A DNA stretch of 25,288 nt, from the NCBI GenBank assembly GCA_035566895.1, contig DATMQA010000061.1, positions 1-25,288 of the forward strand. Direction: 5' to 3'. The DNA is from DATMQA01 sp035566895. Its GTDB lineage: Bacteria; Verrucomicrobiota; Verrucomicrobiia; Limisphaerales; UBA8199. The notes below the pieces were generated by a model. The model made no database searches and was not told the DNA's origin. It worked only from the letters and a program-made list of their open reading frames with translations. Shown here in pieces: positions 21,849-25,288 of this stretch; the stretch's first letter is position 1; each line of letters opens with the position of its first letter. A program made the position numbers and the translations under genes.

Positions 21849-23180
21849 ATGAATTCAGAACCAAATCAACTGTCGCGGCGCAATTTCGTCGGCAATTCGG
21901 TCATCGCCTTTGGAATGCTCGGGGCCGCCGGCCTGGGGCAGACACAGGTAACGGGAGCGGCGCCCGCTGAACCTGACCTCGCCTCGCGCGCTCAGGTCAA
22001 CGCCCGGCAGTTCGGGGTCAAAGGGGACGGCAAGAGCGATGATTCCAAGGCCCTGCAAGCCGGTCTGGACGAGGCCAAAACCAAGGGGCCGATCTGCTTT
22101 GTGCCGCCGGGTCTTTATCGCGTGGAAACTCCGTTAACCGTGCCGCCGGGCGTGACACTGTGCGGCGCGTCGGGCGGGGTGCCGCACAGCGAACATCCAA
22201 TCGGGACGGTGCTTTTGGGTTTTGCCGGCCGCGGCCAGGCCGAGGGCGAACCGCTGCTCACGCTCAAACCCAGTGCGGTCATTCGCAATCTTACCATTCA
22301 TTACCCGGAGCAGACCTTGCCGGACGTAGTCGCCTACCCCTGGTCGATCCGGGCCGATGGCGAGCTTTGCCAAATTTTGGACGTGACCCTTACTAATCCT
22401 TATCAGGCGCTCGATCTGGGAACGAAATGGAACGAACTCCATTTGGTCCACAACGTCTTTGCCTGCCCCCTGAAGACAGGCGTCTATATTGATCAATGCA
22501 CCGACATCGGCCGCATCGAAAACGTCCATTTTAACCCGAACTTCTGGACCCGCAGTGTCCTGGAACCGCGCTTTCCGGGTGGCGACATCAAGGCTTATCT
22601 CGAAAAGAACCTCGTCGGTTTCAAAATCGGCAAAACCGACTGGGAATTCATCACCAATTGTTTTGTCATTTTCGCGCGCATTGGATTCCACTTCGACGAT
22701 TTCGGCCACGGGCCAGGCAATGCCGTGATCACTCAGTCCGGCAGCGACATTTGTCCGGTGGCCGTCCGCGTGGAGCGCACGCAAGCACATGCCGGCCTCC
22801 AGTTTGCCAACGGCCAGTTTATGTCCACCCTCGAAATCGGTCCGGAGAACCGCGGTCCGGTCAAGCTGGCCAACTGCGGATTCTGGGGCACCGAAGCCAC
22901 GCGCGAACACATTCGCCATTCAGGCGCCAGTTCGCTGGTGCTCACGGCGTGTCATTTCACCGGTTGGGACCATGCGGGCAAAGGCGACCCGTGCCTGCGT
23001 GCGTCGGGCGGGCGCCTGGTGGTCAATGGCTGTGAGTTTATGGACGAACGAAAACGGGCGATCGCGCTGGAGAAAGGATTAAAGGCGGCAAGCATCTTCG
23101 GCTGTGCCTTCCGGACCAAAGATGCCATTGAGGACCGTTCCGGGGCTGAGGTGCAAGCAGGGTTGAATACGGGAGTATAG
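21849..23180 (+). CDS. Tat-exported right-handed beta-helix protein (pectate lyase superfamily)
   Basis: This 443-residue protein has a twin-arginine signal: SRRNFVGN at 9-16, then a hydrophobic stretch and AxA-type end (TGAAPA). The mature protein begins VNARQFGVKGDGKSDDSKALQAGLDEA, the classic entry to pectate lyase/GH28-type beta-helix proteins. PPGLYRVETPLTVPPGVTLCG follows. Later rungs show repeated short beta segments with Asn and Gly turns (LTIHYP, VTLTNPYQALDLG, NVHFNPNFWT). No catalytic residues were confidently assigned. A sugar-polymer-binding or degrading role in the periplasm or outside is inferred from the fold. Tat export suggests it folds before export. Convergent with the cupin gene. 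Confidence 0.82.
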   Translation: MNSEPNQLSRRNFVGNSVIAFGMLGAAGLGQTQVTGAAPAEPDLASRAQVNARQFGVKGDGKSDDSKALQAGLDEAKTKGPICFVPPGLYRVETPLTVPPGVTLCGASGGVPHSEHPIGTVLLGFAGRGQAEGEPLLTLKPSAVIRNLTIHYPEQTLPDVVAYPWSIRADGELCQILDVTLTNPYQALDLGTKWNELHLVHNVFACPLKTGVYIDQCTDIGRIENVHFNPNFWTRSVLEPRFPGGDIKAYLEKNLVGFKIGKTDWEFITNCFVIFARIGFHFDDFGHGPGNAVITQSGSDICPVAVRVERTQAHAGLQFANGQFMSTLEIGPENRGPVKLANCGFWGTEATREHIRHSGASSLVLTACHFTGWDHAGKGDPCLRASGGRLVVNGCEFMDERKRAIALEKGLKAASIFGCAFRTKDAIEDRSGAEVQAGLNTGV

Positions 23181-23284
23181 CGCGACATCGGGCAGCAAGA
23201 ACCCGCACTCAGGCCGGTTCGGTTATCTGCTCAGGCACCAGTACCGTTACGAGCAGTTCGGCTCTTAGCGGAGGGAGCCTTGAG

Positions 23285-23322
23285 TTTTGGAATTTGGGAG
23301 CTTTTCTGGTGCTTGGTGTTTT
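23285..23322. repeat. Degenerate T/G-rich tract between convergent genes
   Basis: Successive words TTTTGGAA, TTTGGGAG, CTTTTCTG, GTGCTTGG and TGTTTTC form an 8-base-like degenerate run. It abuts the stop of the mannose-6-phosphate isomerase-like gene. No gene is seen in the 142-base spacer from 23181. Confidence 0.4.
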
Positions 23323-24564
23323 CTACGCCAGCCCCGGCGCCTCAGGATTCACCTCCGGCCCAAAATACCGCAGACACACCAGCGGTTCGGTTTCGCTCGT
23401 GTTTTCGAAGGCCACGCCGGCCTTCGCGCCATCTTCCGTACAGAAATACTCGTCTTCGGTCAGCTCGGTGAAGCGAATCAACTTAGGCGAATTCAGCGGT
23501 TGTTCGTTAATACGGCCTCGCCCCTGCACGCAAATCAATCCGTAAGCGCCGTTGTCTTTTATGGCGCACTTCACGCCCGGGTCGACCGTCAGTTCCTTAG
23601 CCGTGAAAAGCTGCTCGCCGCCAATCTTCCCATAAACAATCCACCGGTCCACGTAACCTTCGCTGCGCGTGTCAGCAACCGGCACTGGCTCCAGGTAATG
23701 GTTATCCTTGAAGGCCGGTTCGACATTCGCTTCCCAATCGAGCTGCTCGACAATGAAATCGAGATCCTTGTGCTTATCTTTCGGCATGTCTTTGACCAGC
23801 AAATCCCAAGGCACATAACGGCCTTCCACCATGCTTTGGTACATTCCAAAGACGTCGCTGCCCCATTGTGGTTCGTAGGTGCAAAAGCTGCCCGGCGCGT
23901 GGAGGATGCACGGGCCGACGAGCCAACCGGTGCCCGGCTTCAACCGGTAAGCCTTTGAAAGGTCGAGGATGCCATTATCCCCTTTGTTCCAGTCTTCGAG
24001 GCATTTGCGCACGTGGGCTTTGGTGGTGCCTGGTTCGAGGCCAAAAAACGTGTAAGGAAAATTATTCCCCACATTATTGTGCTGCGGCGGAAAATAGTAA
24101 CTCTCGGGTTTGCCTTCCTGGCCGACGAGTTTCGCCTGTTTGGCATTCTGGTGCATGTGCAATGGGATCGGCCCCATATTATCGAAGAACTTCGAATAGA
24201 CCGGCCAGCGGCTGAACTTTTTCCAGATATTTTTCCCAACAATCGTGGCCCCGCAATCCTCGATCGCCTTGCGCAGCGTGAACCGATCCTTGCTGACAAC
24301 ACAGTAGCTCAGCCCTTCGTCCGGGACGCGCCCCTCGTTCGCCGCCTCGGTAGTCGAGCCGAACCACCGTTCGTCGATGCCGCCGCGATTGGCGCCATAA
24401 GCATAGGTGTCATCAGGATGCAGTTTGATCCGCAGGCCGGGCTGCAGGAAAGAACGGGGGACCCAACTCGGCGCCAAGCGCAGCAGCCCGCGTGTGCGGG
24501 AGAGTTCAGCTTCAACAAGCGATTTGGCATTGCCTTTGAGAGTTTTAAGCGAGGTGGTATGCAT
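23323..24564 (-). CDS. Type I mannose-6-phosphate isomerase-like cupin protein
   Basis: This 413-residue protein shows the metal-site layout of type I phosphomannose isomerases. PLHMHQN (H136, H138) corresponds to the QVHP ligand block, GKPESYYF (E154) to GKTECWY, and GPCILHAPGSFCTYEPQ (H222) to the later AGTVHA block followed by the EIQQ-like segment. The fold is a cupin and the family interconverts fructose-6-P and mannose-6-P. The long N-terminal segment (GLRIKLHPDDTYAYG) and the C-terminal second cupin-like half (AKELTVDPGVKCAI) are less typical, so it may be a divergent sugar isomerase or a catabolic cupin. ATG at 24564 has AAGGA very close upstream, from the neighbouring repeat-like sequence. 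Confidence 0.7.
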   Translation of the reverse strand: MHTTSLKTLKGNAKSLVEAELSRTRGLLRLAPSWVPRSFLQPGLRIKLHPDDTYAYGANRGGIDERWFGSTTEAANEGRVPDEGLSYCVVSKDRFTLRKAIEDCGATIVGKNIWKKFSRWPVYSKFFDNMGPIPLHMHQNAKQAKLVGQEGKPESYYFPPQHNNVGNNFPYTFFGLEPGTTKAHVRKCLEDWNKGDNGILDLSKAYRLKPGTGWLVGPCILHAPGSFCTYEPQWGSDVFGMYQSMVEGRYVPWDLLVKDMPKDKHKDLDFIVEQLDWEANVEPAFKDNHYLEPVPVADTRSEGYVDRWIVYGKIGGEQLFTAKELTVDPGVKCAIKDNGAYGLICVQGRGRINEQPLNSPKLIRFTELTEDEYFCTEDGAKAGVAFENTSETEPLVCLRYFGPEVNPEAPGLA

Positions 24565-24625
24565 AGTCCTTTTCTTCGTGCCTTTTTGTGGCCGTCTTGG
24601 TTTCCTTCATTGCCTGTAAAACTTC
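24565..24625 (-). repeat. Low-complexity purine-rich words upstream of the cupin gene
   Basis: Read on the minus strand the stretch runs GGCCACAAAAAGGCACGAAG then AAAAGGACT and ends at the cupin ATG. Such CACAAAAAG/CACGAAG words look like a degenerate short-word tract. It also supplies the AAGGA that could act as ribosome-binding site. The rest of the 266-base divergent spacer (24626-24830) shows no gene. Confidence 0.35.
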
Positions 24626-24830
24626 TGAAGATTCTTCATCCGAGTTCGGGCCAAACCGTGGCAAACCCGGACGACCGTGGCAAGTATTCAGTATTGCTGC
24701 ATCAGACGGCTGCCAGCGGAACCAGACGAGTTTTCGATTGAAAATCAGCACGTTTTTCCACACCTTCGCCCCGTGGGCAAGGTCATCGTAAAAACTCGAG
24801 CAGAGGCACAAATGATCGAGGAGTATGGTT

Positions 24831-25288
24831 ATGGCTGACAAGAAGGCATCCCCAGCTCATCCCATCCACCACCTTCTGGCCGAACGCTGGAGCCCATGCA
24901 GCTTCGACGACCGTCCTGTCTCGCCGGCCGACCTGTGCTCGTTATTCGAAGCAGCCCGTTGGGCGGCCTCTTCCTACAACGAGCAGCCCTGGAGCTACAT
25001 TGTGGCGACCCGGGACGACCGCCCTGAGTTCGAACGACTCCTCTCCTGCCTCGTCGAGGGTAACCAGGCCTGGGCCAAAGCCGCGCCAGTGCTCGCCCTG
25101 GGTGTGGTCACACTTAAATTCATGCGGAACAACAAAGATAATCGCGCCGCCGTTCACGACCTGGGCCTGGCCTCCGCCAACCTGGTTTTGGAAGCAACAG
25201 CCCGTGGCCTCAATGTGCATCAAATGATCGGCATCCTCCCGGACAAAGCACGCGTTCTCTACCGCATACCGCTGCACGCCGAGGCGTG
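24831..25288 (+). CDS. Nitroreductase-family flavoprotein, 5' part
   Basis: The gene runs off the right edge; 152 complete codons are visible. The protein begins MADKKASPAHPIHHLLAERW and contains the nitroreductase N-terminal signature: Arg-Trp-Ser-Pro-Cys-Ser-Phe, then LFEAARWAASSYNEQPWSYI, which binds FMN. A VHDLGLASANLVLEATARGL block and HQMIGILPD follow, as in the FMN-dependent NAD(P)H oxidoreductases. The substrate is unknown. The ATG at 24831 is preferred because GAGGAG at 24818-24823 lies 7 bases upstream. The ATG at 24825 would place this site too close. The missing C-terminus carries the remaining FMN contacts. Divergent from the cupin gene. Confidence 0.88.
   Translation, partial: MADKKASPAHPIHHLLAERWSPCSFDDRPVSPADLCSLFEAARWAASSYNEQPWSYIVATRDDRPEFERLLSCLVEGNQAWAKAAPVLALGVVTLKFMRNNKDNRAAVHDLGLASANLVLEATARGLNVHQMIGILPDKARVLYRIPLHAEA

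Noticed and set aside
24942..25277. Minus-strand frame near the right edge
   Set aside because: Shadow of the nitroreductase gene, which has a ribosome-binding site and family motifs on the plus strand.

Overview
The window reads as a stretch of core and accessory chromosome from a GC-rich Gram-negative bacterium, most likely Verrucomicrobiota (Pedosphaera/Limisphaerales-like). That placement is inference. It rests on a PEP-CTERM-tagged CHRD protein, a DUF2723-TPR membrane protein, a DUF4142 protein, a Tat-exported beta-helix protein, and short degenerate repeat tracts in many spacers. No rRNA, tRNA, CRISPR array, insertion sequence or phage gene was seen. No gene-free stretch exceeds about 300 bases.

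Layout. 1-591: 3' end of an outer-membrane beta-barrel gene. 620-738: imperfect palindromic element between convergent genes. 784-1365 (-): CHRD/PEP-CTERM protein. 1570-2634 (-): DapB-like NAD(P)-binding oxidoreductase. 2757-4430 (+): two exported proteins, one Gly/Tyr-rich and one DUF4142. 4678-6076 (+): an adenylate kinase-like enzyme, an 8-bp tandem repeat, then a double-ACT (GcvR-like) regulator. 9477-6083 (-): metG followed 5 bp later by a large exported serine-hydrolase-like protein. 9736-11559 (+): CLC-type anion transporter with CBS domains. 18113-11740 (-): a tightly packed four-gene run of TrmA/RlmD-type RNA methyltransferase, DUF2723-TPR membrane protein, GT4 glycosyltransferase and WecA/MraY-type glycosyl-1-phosphate transferase. 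18416-18216 (-): a 66-residue wHTH-like protein. 18566-23180 (+): a secreted small-barrel protein, ACT-malic enzyme, MBL-fold hydrolase and Tat beta-helix protein. 24564-23323 (-): type I mannose-6-phosphate isomerase-like cupin. 24831-end (+): 5' part of a nitroreductase.

The clearest functional grouping is the 18113-11740 operon. WecA-like and GT4 enzymes would start and extend an undecaprenyl-linked surface glycan, and the DUF2723 protein looks like a polyprenyl-phosphate-sugar-dependent membrane transferase.

No obviously new defence or mobile system was found. Two non-coding patterns deserve attention. First, five genes have a TANNNT hexamer exactly 6 nt upstream of the start codon, with no ribosome-binding site, which suggests leaderless transcripts. 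Second, several different 7-9 bp degenerate repeat tracts lie in the spacers, and one 7-bp tract lies inside the metG reading frame.
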